A stretch of 64,000 bases of DNA from Flavobacteriaceae bacterium (GTDB lineage: Bacteria > Bacteroidota > Bacteroidia > Flavobacteriales > Flavobacteriaceae). This document shows, piece by piece, positions 21,562 to 30,431 of the stretch. Position 1 is the first letter of the stretch. Each line of letters starts with the position of its first letter. The stretch spans positions 124,001-188,000 of the forward strand of contig JANQNQ010000001.1 in NCBI GenBank assembly GCA_028279515.1. The letters are read 5' to 3'. Below the pieces are notes generated by a model, which was not told the DNA's origin, made no database searches, and saw only the letters and a list, made by a program, of their open reading frames with translations. The position numbers and the translations under genes were made by a program.

Positions 21562-22092
21562 TTAAATGGCTTCTTGAAATAATCTTATCTTATGAGTTAA
21601 GCTTGTTTTCAGCTCTACATCTTTTAATCCTTCTTCAGAGAAATTATCATAGAAAAATGGTAAAGAGAAATCGGTTATAATGTTGCCTCCCAAATGTGGA
21701 AAACCTGTTTTGGCAGTTTGCAGTACTGATGATCCACCTCTTGACCCAGGAGATGTTGCCATCAAAAACATTGGTTTGTTTTTCCAAACTTTTTGATTGA
21801 TTCTTGACAGCCAATCATAAGCATTCTTAAAAGCCGTTGAGTATGACCCATTATGTTCTGCTAAAGAAATTACCAATCCGTCCCCTGATTCTAACAAGTT
21901 GTTTAATCGTGTTGCGTCTTCAGGAATACCATTTTCTGTCTCCAGATCTATTCCATATAATGGTAAATTAAAATCATTTAAATCTGCTACAATTGCTTCT
22001 GCATTTTCAACCTGACTTGCAACATAAGTTGCCAATGCCTTGTTAATTGATTTCTTACTATTACTTCCACCTATAGCTATTATTCTTTTCAT
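21562..22092 (-). CDS. NAD(P)H-dependent FMN reductase family protein
   Basis: Flavodoxin-fold oxidoreductase of 176 residues. The phosphate-binding loop GGSNSKKSINKAL lies at about 8-20, and the flavin-binding segments AEHNGSYSTAFKNAYDWLSR (about 78-97) and SPGSRGGSSVL (about 114-124) are intact. Members reduce quinones, azo dyes or metal ions using FMN and NAD(P)H. Cytoplasmic. It starts 2 nt after the MarR stop, a common pairing in which the regulator senses a quinone or electrophile that the reductase detoxifies. Confidence 0.9.
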   Translation of the reverse strand: MKRIIAIGGSNSKKSINKALATYVASQVENAEAIVADLNDFNLPLYGIDLETENGIPEDATRLNNLLESGDGLVISLAEHNGSYSTAFKNAYDWLSRINQKVWKNKPMFLMATSPGSRGGSSVLQTAKTGFPHLGGNIITDFSLPFFYDNFSEEGLKDVELKTSLTHKIRLFQEAI

Positions 22093-22094
22093 TT

Positions 22095-22514
22095 TTACTC
22101 TCCTTTTAATTTTTTAATTAGCTGCTTCAATGTATCAGCTTCTTCTGCAGTTAAATTAGTCATCATCGGTTTATGAAAGTCAGCCACCTTCTTATCCAAT
22201 TTTTTCAATAACTGGATGCCATCATTTGTTATAATAATGTCCATTTTTCTTCTGTCTTCTACTGATAGCTTCCTTTCTACAAGTCCTTTGGTTTCCAATT
22301 TATCTACAATTCGGGTTACATTACTAGAGCGTTGAACCATCTGCTCTAAAATTGCATTTACAGAGATTGGATTTCCTTTAGCTCCTCTAAGTATTCTCAA
22401 AACATTATATTGAGGTTCGTAAATACCATATTCTTTTAATTCTTTTGTTATTGAGTCAGTAATCCAATGGCCAGTTCGTATAATTTCGTAAATCGCCTTA
22501 AAGTAATTATTCAT
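22095..22514 (-). CDS. MarR family transcriptional regulator
   Basis: Winged-helix regulator of 139 residues. The recognition region ISVNAILEQMVQRSSNVTRIVDKLETKGLVERK and wing VEDRRKMDIIITNDG are typical. Dimer helices lie at both ends. It leads the A+T-rich block and is followed by the flavin reductase. A perfect inverted repeat immediately upstream, repeated before the barrel gene, is the likely operator, so autorepression and control of the block are expected. The ligand is unknown. Confidence 0.93.
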   Translation of the reverse strand: MNNYFKAIYEIIRTGHWITDSITKELKEYGIYEPQYNVLRILRGAKGNPISVNAILEQMVQRSSNVTRIVDKLETKGLVERKLSVEDRRKMDIIITNDGIQLLKKLDKKVADFHKPMMTNLTAEEADTLKQLIKKLKGE

Positions 22515-22520
22515 GACACA

Positions 22521-22545
22521 TACATTATTTGTAGGTACAAATATA
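22521..22545. promoter_or_regulatory. MarR gene promoter and putative operator
   Basis: Perfect inverted repeat ATTTGTA-gg-TACAAAT (22527-22542) inside a longer match to 21505-21528. On the minus strand it overlaps TATATTTG (22538-22545), an exact -7 box, so binding would block transcription. Confidence 0.75.
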
Positions 22546-22589
22546 TAATAAATTTCTTAAACACCAAACTGTCTGTCATGTACAGTTGA

Positions 22590-22708
22590 TTTTCAAAGGT
22601 TTGTACATTGAAAAAGCTAGTGAAGGGAGAAGAAGCCCGTTTTGAACCAAGCTGAGAAAACGCACTTCATCCGCACAAAGTTTCTCAGAAACGAGGTGCC
22701 TTTTTTAT
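22590..22708 (+). repeat. Island-flanking direct repeat, copy B (distal side)
   Basis: Second copy of the repeat after tRNA-Leu. It retains CTTCATCCGCACA (22665-22677), identical over 13 bases to the 3' end of tRNA-Leu and its flank (17862-17874), followed by a degenerate form of the hairpin and T run. The palindrome present in copy A is decayed here. Confidence 0.8.
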
Positions 22709-22726
22709 CTCTATAAGATTTTGCAC

Positions 22727-23950
22727 TTATTGTCCAATAATCGTTGAAGCCGTTAATTGAGGAATGATTATTAAAGCATCATATCCTTTGATGGTTTTGG
22801 TCAACCATTGATCTTTCAACGAAATCTTTCCCGCATTTAGCAGTTTACGTATTGGAGTCAAATCAAAGTATGCCCAAGATTCTGATCCAATGTTCTTGTA
22901 AAAGGGCTTTAGATAGTGCAAGAGATTTTTATTGTCTGAGATATCAAATGGTCTTGTAGACATACCTTCTGCGGGTAGAAAGGTATTCACTCTTCCTTGT
23001 TTTCCAATGATCATAATATGGAAGGATAAAGCTCCTTCGGCATGCGCTAAGTTTTGTACCAAATTTCCAATGTCGTACGAACGGGTAAGACTTTCACCGC
23101 GGGTCACGTGATTGGCCCCAAACTTAAATAGAAATCGGTCCCCCTCTTTTTTCTTTTCACGATGCTCTAGATAATAGTCAAGCAAAGTTCGCTTCATGGA
23201 CCCTATGCGTGTGTTGTGATTGGCGCCGTCGATACCGTTATATATTTTCCAACTATCGTAAATTTTTGCATACTTTTCTTTCACTAATGGACCTTCGTCT
23301 TTGATATGTTCTTCTATTTGAAGGAAATGACCCTTGGTTTGATTAAAGATGTAGATTTTTTCGTAGTTGCCCGTTCTAACGGCTTCACTGAATAGACTAT
23401 CAGAGAATTTAGCTGCCTTGAGCAATATCGCCTTTGTATCAGGATTGGTACTCTGTTTCGCCATTTCCTTATAAACGAGTCCTGTAGAAAATAAGGATAC
23501 CTGATCCAGTCCCCAAAATTCTGCCCCCTGCTCACTGATGCTTTTCGCAAGTTCATATTCTTCTTGGGCGCTATAAAAAGAAAGCGATGAGGCGTTTTTT
23601 TTATGGAAAGCTGATTGTTCTTCTTCAGAAAGTAATGTTACTTCTTTCAATATGCTTGCTGTTATACCATCTATCTCCGAAACAAATACGGTAAAAGGTA
23701 TTTCGGAAGCCAAAACACTGGTCAAATAAGGGATTTCTGCATAACCATGGTCTTCACCAACAAGAACATATTTGGCTTCTCGACTCTTTTTGACCAACTC
23801 TTCCCATCCATCACCTGAAAACTGTGACCCTTGAACGTTGATGTATTTTGTGTTGTGAGTGATGAGGCTGTCCAAGGTCGTTTGATGATCTTGGGCATTT
23901 GTCAATACGCATGTTGCTAAAAATATAATACCTGTGAATACTTTGATCAT
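22727..23950 (-). CDS. Secreted erythromycin esterase / ChaN-like protein
   Basis: Exported protein of 407 residues from ATG 23950, which opens a proper signal peptide (MIKVFTGIIFLATCVLTNAQ); the frame is open to 23977. The motif YVLVGEDHGYAEIPYL (about residues 60-75) and FKFGANHVTRG (about 280) resemble the Tiki/EreA/ChaN group, in which GE-x-H and late His residues form the active or metal site. No function can be named: members include macrolide esterases, haem-binding proteins and proteases. It stands alone between the island boundary and a divergent regulator. Confidence 0.65.
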   Translation of the reverse strand: MIKVFTGIIFLATCVLTNAQDHQTTLDSLITHNTKYINVQGSQFSGDGWEELVKKSREAKYVLVGEDHGYAEIPYLTSVLASEIPFTVFVSEIDGITASILKEVTLLSEEEQSAFHKKNASSLSFYSAQEEYELAKSISEQGAEFWGLDQVSLFSTGLVYKEMAKQSTNPDTKAILLKAAKFSDSLFSEAVRTGNYEKIYIFNQTKGHFLQIEEHIKDEGPLVKEKYAKIYDSWKIYNGIDGANHNTRIGSMKRTLLDYYLEHREKKKEGDRFLFKFGANHVTRGESLTRSYDIGNLVQNLAHAEGALSFHIMIIGKQGRVNTFLPAEGMSTRPFDISDNKNLLHYLKPFYKNIGSESWAYFDLTPIRKLLNAGKISLKDQWLTKTIKGYDALIIIPQLTASTIIGQ

Positions 23951-24192
23951 ACGGAGTCTAGTTTGATTGATGGACATAATTTCGGAATTTTGGTTATATA
24001 AAGAAACTTTTTCCGGTCAAATATTGATGAGCGTGTTGATTTTAGAGCTGAACGGCTATTTTTTCGTCAAGAACAACTCTTTTCATTTAAGTGGTTCATG
24101 GAATTTTAACTACGCTCGCTGCAAAATTGAATACGTTCATTCAAATTCCTGCACTGGGAAGATGCCCAAAGCGAAGAAGGTTGGTTACTTGC

Positions 24193-24200
24193 TATATTTG
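24193..24200 (+). promoter_or_regulatory. -7 promoter element of the membrane LytTR gene
   Basis: TATATTTG, an exact match, ends 11 nt before the ATG. The expected start of transcription would leave only a few leader bases, so translation may be close to leaderless. Confidence 0.6.
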
Positions 24201-24211
24201 TAGGAAACTAA

Positions 24212-25108
24212 ATGAAATCGACCTTGATAAGACGAAACAAATCATCCTTGCTACTGCTTGTGTTCATTATTCTATTGATGATTGTTTTTGAGGCCTGGCA
24301 AGAGCATTATCATTTGTCGTATTTAAAGCAATTTGGGATTATTGATGAGGACAGGGCTAAGTTCTTTGAACTCTTAAAGGGACAGCTTAGAAGGTGGATG
24401 ATATGGTCGGGACTTCTAGTATTCTTAATTAAGTTCATCAAAAAGGAAGTATCTAAGTATGAACTGACGGTCAATGATTACCTAAGGTACTTTTTTGTGA
24501 TTACCGCTTTTGTTTTTCTAAACATCGTTTTAATAGCGCTTGTCGAGCTGTTACTTTCAAACTATTCGTATACTCTCTCCAATCTATTTCAAGAGTTTTT
24601 ACCCTATTTTATCTTCAGAAAAGGGCTCATTTTCTCACTCTCTTATGTGATCTCTTTTTTGATTCTGTTCTACTATTATCAGAATGCAGAGCTGAAGCTT
24701 AAAACTGAAGAAATATCAACGCTAAAAGGGGCAAATAAACGTTTGGCCGAAAAACTAGAGGTCAGTACAAAGGAGCCCCTTCAGGTCATTAATATCAAGG
24801 TTGGTAATTCTCGGAAAATAATTCCGATTTCAGAAATTTTTTGGATTGAAGCAGATGATTATTGCGTACTCGTTCACACCAAAGAAAAATCCTTTACCGC
24901 TCGAAACCCTTTAAAAGCCTTTGAAGAAGAGTTGGATGCTCCATTTATTAGGGTGCATAGAAGAGCCATTGTAAACATGAGCAAGGTCAAAGAAGTGAAT
25001 TTTTCAGCAAAACCCATGCTAATTCTGGAGAACAAAACCACAGTTTTTATTTCGCAACGCAAGCTGAAAACCGTTAAAGGGTTCTACAATCAGTTTAGAT
25101 CTTATTAA
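24212..25108 (+). CDS. Membrane-bound LytTR transcriptional regulator
   Basis: 298 residues. Four hydrophobic segments (about 11-28, 61-75, 88-112 and 134-152) are followed by a short coiled stretch and a LytTR DNA-binding domain (about 195-295: ISEIFWIEADDYCVLVHT ... FIRVHRRAIVNMSKVKEV). There is no receiver domain, so the signal must come through the membrane part. It is divergent from the EreA-like gene and precedes the alpha/beta hydrolase and TonB-receptor operon on the same strand, which it might control. Confidence 0.87.
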   Translation: MKSTLIRRNKSSLLLLVFIILLMIVFEAWQEHYHLSYLKQFGIIDEDRAKFFELLKGQLRRWMIWSGLLVFLIKFIKKEVSKYELTVNDYLRYFFVITAFVFLNIVLIALVELLLSNYSYTLSNLFQEFLPYFIFRKGLIFSLSYVISFLILFYYYQNAELKLKTEEISTLKGANKRLAEKLEVSTKEPLQVINIKVGNSRKIIPISEIFWIEADDYCVLVHTKEKSFTARNPLKAFEEELDAPFIRVHRRAIVNMSKVKEVNFSAKPMLILENKTTVFISQRKLKTVKGFYNQFRSY

Positions 25109-25235
25109 AGCAACTTGGGTGAAAATCAGCGTTCACTGCAAAAGTTTGGGCGCTCATCGTTTCCTTAACAATTATTAACTTTTTCTTGGAAGGGTGTTTT
25201 ACATATTCAAAATACTTTCATGGCAAAAGTACGTT

Positions 25236-26213
25236 ATGCAACTACCAAAATTCGACTTCACATTATGTCTCTTACTATTCAGTTTATGTGTTTTGGGACA
25301 GCAACAGGATCCCAACTTGAACAATCTTGTATTACCCAAAGAATATCCATTGAACCATAACGAAGAGCTTACGGTTTCTAAAAATATCAAGGAACAAGCA
25401 AGGAATGTGATCGTCGTTTCAGGATGGGGATTTGGGAAGACACCATACAACACATTTATTGAGTCCTTGGATCAAGACTTTTCGACTCATTTTGTGACCA
25501 TTCCAGGATTTGATAACACAGCAGCGCATCCTTTGTCTAAAGAAAAGGGTCGTAGTTATGGAGATCAGGCGTGGACCACGGCCACCGTAGATGCACTGAT
25601 AGACCATATCGAAACCAATAAGATCAGTGAACCTGTGGTGATTGGTCATTTTATCACTGGAGTCCAAGTGGCTTTTAGACTTGCCTTGAAGCGCCCAGAC
25701 TTGGTCGATAAGTTAGTGCTGGTTTCTGGCTCGGCCAAAGTAGGAAGTACCGAATACATACAAGAACCGACTTTGCAAGAACGCATTTTGATCAACGACA
25801 CGTACTACGCTCCCAAATGGTTCAAAACGGTCACTAAAAACACTTGGGACGAGCAAAACTATCCGCCCGAGTTATACGCGACAGATACCACGAAAGCGCA
25901 AGAGTTATGGCAGGTCGCCGCTTCAGTACCCATCTCAATAATGATACAATACATATTAGAATATTATGCTTCAGATATTTCATTAGACTTTAAAAAGCTG
26001 AAGGTTCCGACGCTAGTGATGCAACCATCGTTTAACGAAGCTCTCTTTGAAAAGTATAATTACTTAAAGCCCAGTTTTGTGGATAGTTGGAGCAATGTCA
26101 AAGAGAATACACTCATACAGCGAATGACGATTCCAAATTCTCGTTTTTTTATGATGTTGGATCAACCGGCAGTTTTTAAGAAAACCCTCAATAAATTTTT
26201 GAATGAATACTAG
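25236..26213 (+). CDS. Secreted alpha/beta-hydrolase-fold protein lacking the nucleophile serine
   Basis: 325 residues from ATG 25236, which opens a signal peptide ending CVLGQ; the frame is open to 25194. The fold is marked by NVIVVSGWGFGKTPYNTFI (oxyanion region), then PVVIGHFITGVQVAFRLAL, the nucleophile elbow, and a late DQPAVF segment. The elbow normally reads G-H-S-x-G-G; here it is G-H-F-I-T-G, with TTT at the serine position. Either another residue serves or the protein is a non-catalytic binder. It lies 100 nt before the NTF2-like gene. Confidence 0.78.
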   Translation: MQLPKFDFTLCLLLFSLCVLGQQQDPNLNNLVLPKEYPLNHNEELTVSKNIKEQARNVIVVSGWGFGKTPYNTFIESLDQDFSTHFVTIPGFDNTAAHPLSKEKGRSYGDQAWTTATVDALIDHIETNKISEPVVIGHFITGVQVAFRLALKRPDLVDKLVLVSGSAKVGSTEYIQEPTLQERILINDTYYAPKWFKTVTKNTWDEQNYPPELYATDTTKAQELWQVAASVPISIMIQYILEYYASDISLDFKKLKVPTLVMQPSFNEALFEKYNYLKPSFVDSWSNVKENTLIQRMTIPNSRFFMMLDQPAVFKKTLNKFLNEY

Positions 26214-26313
26214 TTTTAACAAAAGGTTGTGACCAAATGCGAGTTAAAAATGGTAACATAGGAATAACCAGTTAGATAAACCAATATAGATAACAACCTT
26301 CAAATTAGATCTT

Positions 26314-27168
26314 ATGAGAGTTATTTGCACCACGCTACTTGTCAGTATGTTACTGATCTCGTTTAAAGGCTTCTCACAAGAAGCTGACAACGCTCAAAAC
26401 GAAATTGACGAACACATCTGGAAACCGTTCATCACATCGTACAGTACCTTGGACCATGAAGTCTTTAACTCGATCCATAGCGATGACCTTCGTCGTATAA
26501 ACAGCAGAGAGATACGTACTGCCAAACCCTATAAAGAGAAGAACACAGCATGGTTTACAAAAGCAAAAAAAGACGGATACAAGCAATCCATTGCCTTCAA
26601 CTTTGACAAGAGAATTGTTACAAGAGACCAAGCGTTCGAAACAGGCTATTACAAAGTTTCAATAACAAAACCCAATGGGGACCAGTCTGATCATTATGCG
26701 CGCTTTCATGTGATGCTGAGAAAGGAAAACGGAAAATGGAAGATCACTCAAGATTGGGATAGTAATATATTAAATGGCGAAAGGGTCACTGCGGAAGATT
26801 TCTTGAAAGCCGGTGGCATGAAGAGTCCAAAATCCACCTCGGTATCTACCATTGATTATGTGAAGATTCTTGATAACAAGTCAGCGGAAGCACTCCACTA
26901 TTATGAGAACAATTGGAAGCTGTTGAGAAAGAAAGCCACCGAACATGGGTTCATCAAATCCTATCAATTACTAAAAGTTGATAACAATGAAAACTATGAT
27001 CTGCTTTTGATCACTGAATATGCTACACAAGGTCAATATGATGCCAAAGAAGACAATTTCAAGAAACTCATGGAGAATTATATGAAGAATGGGGTAGACC
27101 TTCTCAATGATATTCAGCCCAATGCATTCAGGAAGAATGTGGCGTATGATACGGTTAAAACTCTATGA
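26314..27168 (+). CDS. Secreted NTF2-like protein with C-terminal extension
   Basis: 284 residues with a signal peptide (MRVICTTLLVSMLLISFKGFSQ). Residues about 27-165 look like a SnoaL/DUF4440 domain (ENGKWKITQDWD near the end). The remainder (about 180-284), with YENNWKLLRKKATEHGFIKSYQLLK, resembles a ferredoxin-like dimeric barrel, though I cannot name a family. It overlaps the TonB-receptor gene by 4 nt (ATGA), so the two are co-translated. Confidence 0.72.
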   Translation: MRVICTTLLVSMLLISFKGFSQEADNAQNEIDEHIWKPFITSYSTLDHEVFNSIHSDDLRRINSREIRTAKPYKEKNTAWFTKAKKDGYKQSIAFNFDKRIVTRDQAFETGYYKVSITKPNGDQSDHYARFHVMLRKENGKWKITQDWDSNILNGERVTAEDFLKAGGMKSPKSTSVSTIDYVKILDNKSAEALHYYENNWKLLRKKATEHGFIKSYQLLKVDNNENYDLLLITEYATQGQYDAKEDNFKKLMENYMKNGVDLLNDIQPNAFRKNVAYDTVKTL

Positions 27169-29492
27169 GGCTCACTCCTTTTGTTTACATAATTACCTTC
27201 ATCAGCATAAACGCATATGCGCAAGGCACTCAGATTTCGGGAGTGCTACAAAATGCGAAGAATGAAGCAATCGCCGATGTAGTGGTTCAGCTGTTTAACG
27301 AAAGCGAAACAAGTATTCCACTCAAAAGTACGATCTCAGATGTCTCAGGAAGATTTGTGTTTGAAGATGTTCCCGCAGGAAAATATATCCTTGAGACAAG
27401 TCACCTGGGCCATGAATTGTTCTTTAGAGAAGTAACGACCATAGAAGGCGAATCCGTAAACCTAGGAACCATCATCCTTGAAGAGAAATCTGAAGAGCTA
27501 GACGCAATCGTTATTTCCGGAAAAAAGCTCCCTGTAACACAAACGGTCGATAAGGTCACAATAAATGTCGCTGGAAACATTTTGGGCGCAGGAGGAACGG
27601 CTGTCGATATTCTGAAACAATTGCCCATTGTAACGGTATCTTCTGAAGGAACAGTGAGCATCCGCGGAAAAAGCGATGTGCAGATTCTCATCAACGGAAA
27701 ACCTTCAGGAGTGGTAGCTGCGCAAGGTCAAAACTATTTAGATCAGTTGGATCTCAATACTGTAGAACGCATTGAAGTCATTACCAATCCGTCGGTGATC
27801 AAAACGGCAACGGCGTCTGGAGGTGTTATCAACATCATCACCAAAAAGAACACCAAAAAAGGGGTTAACGGAATCATCGCGGCCGGATTTGGTACGGATG
27901 AATGGTATCACTTTTCGCCGGGCTTTAGTTATGGTTTTGAAACCGTTAATCTGTTTATGAACTATACCCTTCGACATCGAAAAAGAATCAGCGAAAATAG
28001 CTCGTTTAGAGAGCAAGAACTGCTGGGTATTCAAGAGACCATCGATCAGAACCAAACGGGTATTCGTGAAGACCTTCGGCATAACATAGAACTAGGGTTA
28101 GACTATTACATCAGCGTCAATCAATACTTCACATTTTCAGGATATTATGTAGGAAGAGACAAACAAGATAAGCAGAACAGGCAAACTACGCAGCGAGTGT
28201 CAAGTGATATTATAGAAACAAGAGACGGGCTGATTCAAGAACCCGAAAAGAATGAAGGATACGGAGCGTATGCAAATTTCACTTCGGTGATTGACGATGA
28301 CAACCGTTTGAATGTACTTTTTGATTACACACATTCTGTTGAAGATGAAGATATTTTTAGAGAGGAAGAAGTTATTTCTGGCGGAAACACCTTCGTTGAA
28401 GGAATCCAAACGTTTTATGTTGATACCAATGATCGATACATGTTAGATTTTGAAAGAGAGATTACTAAGGAAGAACGAAAGATTACCTATGGAGCACAGG
28501 CCGTATATCGGAAGATAAACCAAACCTTCAATGCATTGGAATTTGATGAAGCAACCAACAACTATGTCCAGATCGACGGACTTACTGATGTTTTTGATTA
28601 TCAAGATTTTGTTGGTGCCACCTATGCACAACTCGAAAATGAGGCGGGCAAGTTTTCGTACGAGTTGGCCATACGATTCGAACTTCTCAACAATAGCTAT
28701 CGATCCAGAAGTATTGATCGATCGTTTAGCGACGATTATTTCAAATTTTTTCCTAGCGTAAAGGCATCGTATGAGATTACCGATAACACCCTGGCACAGT
28801 TGTCCTTTAAAAAAGGAGTCAACAGGCCGGCGCCTAGCAGATTGAATCCGTTTCCGGATATTTCAAACGCTTTTAATGTCTCTATCGGAAACCCCAATCT
28901 GGCTCCTGAAGTATTTCACAATACAGAACTCGGAATCACTCAAAAATTCAGCAAAGCGTCCCTCAATGCTGGGTTTTTCTTTACGTTGTACGATGACCTG
29001 ATTCAAAGAGTTACCGAGCTACGAGATGATGGACTCACGTATCGCTTCCCCATAAATGTCAACAAAATGTACCATTTTGGAATTGACATCAATGCGCAGA
29101 TTACTCTTACCAATTGGTGGAATCAAAGTATGGGTGGACTTGCTTTTAAAAGAACGTTCGAAGATGACTTCATTGAATCTTCAGAGAAGTTTTCATTTCA
29201 GGCTAAAACTACTTCGAACATTACGCTTCAAGATAATCTAGAATTGCAATTATTAGGAAGCTACAATGCTCCCGACAACACCCCTCAAGGTGAGATCGAT
29301 GCCCAATATTTTGTAGATATCGGTATCGAATACGAACTCCTTCAGAAGAAATTAAAAATGGTACTCAGTGCTACCGATATCTTCAATACGCTGGACGAGA
29401 ATACCTTTTTGCGAAATGAAGGCCTCGCTAGCAGAAGCCGTCAGAAGATCAATACAAGAAGAATCTATTTCACAACACGCTATACATTTTAA
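27165..29492 (+). CDS. TonB-dependent outer-membrane receptor with carboxypeptidase-regulatory-like N-domain
   Basis: 775 residues: signal peptide (ends NAYAQ), carboxypeptidase-regulatory-like beta-sandwich (about 22-108), plug (about 125-230, with VSIRGKSDVQILINGKPSG and GGVINIITKK) and a beta-barrel of the OMP_b-brl_3 type to the last residue, Phe. It imports an unknown ligand driven by TonB. There is no SusD partner beside it, so it does not look like a glycan-uptake pair. The following gene encodes a periplasmic propeller and the preceding one an NTF2-like protein. Confidence 0.93.
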   Translation: MRLTPFVYIITFISINAYAQGTQISGVLQNAKNEAIADVVVQLFNESETSIPLKSTISDVSGRFVFEDVPAGKYILETSHLGHELFFREVTTIEGESVNLGTIILEEKSEELDAIVISGKKLPVTQTVDKVTINVAGNILGAGGTAVDILKQLPIVTVSSEGTVSIRGKSDVQILINGKPSGVVAAQGQNYLDQLDLNTVERIEVITNPSVIKTATASGGVINIITKKNTKKGVNGIIAAGFGTDEWYHFSPGFSYGFETVNLFMNYTLRHRKRISENSSFREQELLGIQETIDQNQTGIREDLRHNIELGLDYYISVNQYFTFSGYYVGRDKQDKQNRQTTQRVSSDIIETRDGLIQEPEKNEGYGAYANFTSVIDDDNRLNVLFDYTHSVEDEDIFREEEVISGGNTFVEGIQTFYVDTNDRYMLDFEREITKEERKITYGAQAVYRKINQTFNALEFDEATNNYVQIDGLTDVFDYQDFVGATYAQLENEAGKFSYELAIRFELLNNSYRSRSIDRSFSDDYFKFFPSVKASYEITDNTLAQLSFKKGVNRPAPSRLNPFPDISNAFNVSIGNPNLAPEVFHNTELGITQKFSKASLNAGFFFTLYDDLIQRVTELRDDGLTYRFPINVNKMYHFGIDINAQITLTNWWNQSMGGLAFKRTFEDDFIESSEKFSFQAKTTSNITLQDNLELQLLGSYNAPDNTPQGEIDAQYFVDIGIEYELLQKKLKMVLSATDIFNTLDENTFLRNEGLASRSRQKINTRRIYFTTRYTF

Positions 29493-29496
29493 GCCT

Positions 29497-30420
29497 ATGA
29501 AAACCAATATGACACAAATTGGCTTTTTGATTTTTGCAATCATAAGCTTTCAGCTAAACGGGCAGGAGATACAGTTTGAACTGCAAGCGGTCGACAGCCT
29601 TGATAACAAAGAGATTCGCGGACTTTTTCAAGATACTCAGAATCAGATTTGGCTTAGTACAAAAGGTAAAGGAATTTATAAAAGTAAGGAAGGGCAAATA
29701 CAGAAACTGAAAAGTAATGATCAAAATGTTCTAAACAGTTTTATATGTGCACTGGAGGTGCAAGGTGAAATTTGGTTCGGGGCGCGAGGTGTAATGAAGC
29801 TCGACAATCAAAACACCCAGCTTTTAAGTGAAAAACTACCTGTCAAGAGTACGGTGGTCTTTTCGATTACCAATCATGGAGAACAGATCTATTTTTCTGG
29901 AAACAGAGGGGTGGCTATGTACGATGGAAAGACTTGGAACCATTACGATCAAACCAACGGGTTAAAGCATCAAGTGGTACATGATACGAAAGTGGATGCA
30001 GCGGGCAACACCTGGTTTGCGACCCGAAAGGGCGGCTTGAATATGTTGAACAAGGAAGGGGAGTGGCATTATTTCTTGCCAACGCACAATTGTAGAAAAC
30101 TGTTGCTGACTTCAGAAAAAGAGATGTGGATCGGTACGTCTACGGGTACTATTTTAATGGATACCTCAGCTAGAACGTCTCAGGAATTTAGCAAAGGAGC
30201 AGCATTAATTCCGCAGTTTCAAACAAAGGAGGGTACGGTGTTTTTCACGACAGAAGGAAAGGGTGTTTTTATATATGACGGCACTGCATGGAAAAATTAT
30301 AATGCACAAAATAGCCCCTTGAAGAGCAATGTGGTGCACAGTGCCATTTTGGTGGATGAGAATGAAATATGGCTTGGGTTTGACAAAGGATTTCAAGTGT
30401 TAGAAAAACAAAAACTCTAA
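29497..30420 (+). CDS. Secreted beta-propeller protein (two-component regulator propeller repeats)
   Basis: 307 residues from ATG 29497, 4 nt after the receptor stop, with a signal peptide (ends SFQLNGQ). At least five propeller blades can be read by their I/T-W-(L/F)-(G/S/A)-T signature: QIWLSTKGKGIY, EIWFGARG, NTWFATRKGGLNM, EMWIGTSTGTILM and EIWLGFDKGFQVL. This is the Reg_prop repeat found in the periplasmic half of hybrid two-component sensors, but here it is a free protein without kinase. It probably binds a ligand handled by the receptor. Confidence 0.82.
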   Translation: MKTNMTQIGFLIFAIISFQLNGQEIQFELQAVDSLDNKEIRGLFQDTQNQIWLSTKGKGIYKSKEGQIQKLKSNDQNVLNSFICALEVQGEIWFGARGVMKLDNQNTQLLSEKLPVKSTVVFSITNHGEQIYFSGNRGVAMYDGKTWNHYDQTNGLKHQVVHDTKVDAAGNTWFATRKGGLNMLNKEGEWHYFLPTHNCRKLLLTSEKEMWIGTSTGTILMDTSARTSQEFSKGAALIPQFQTKEGTVFFTTEGKGVFIYDGTAWKNYNAQNSPLKSNVVHSAILVDENEIWLGFDKGFQVLEKQKL

Positions 30421-30431
30421 TTCGGCTAAAG

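Noticed and set aside
17876-22727. Integrase, transposase or inverted-repeat ends in the island
   Set aside because: None of the six genes is a recombinase and no terminal inverted repeats were visible. The island reading rests only on direct repeats, the tRNA and base composition.
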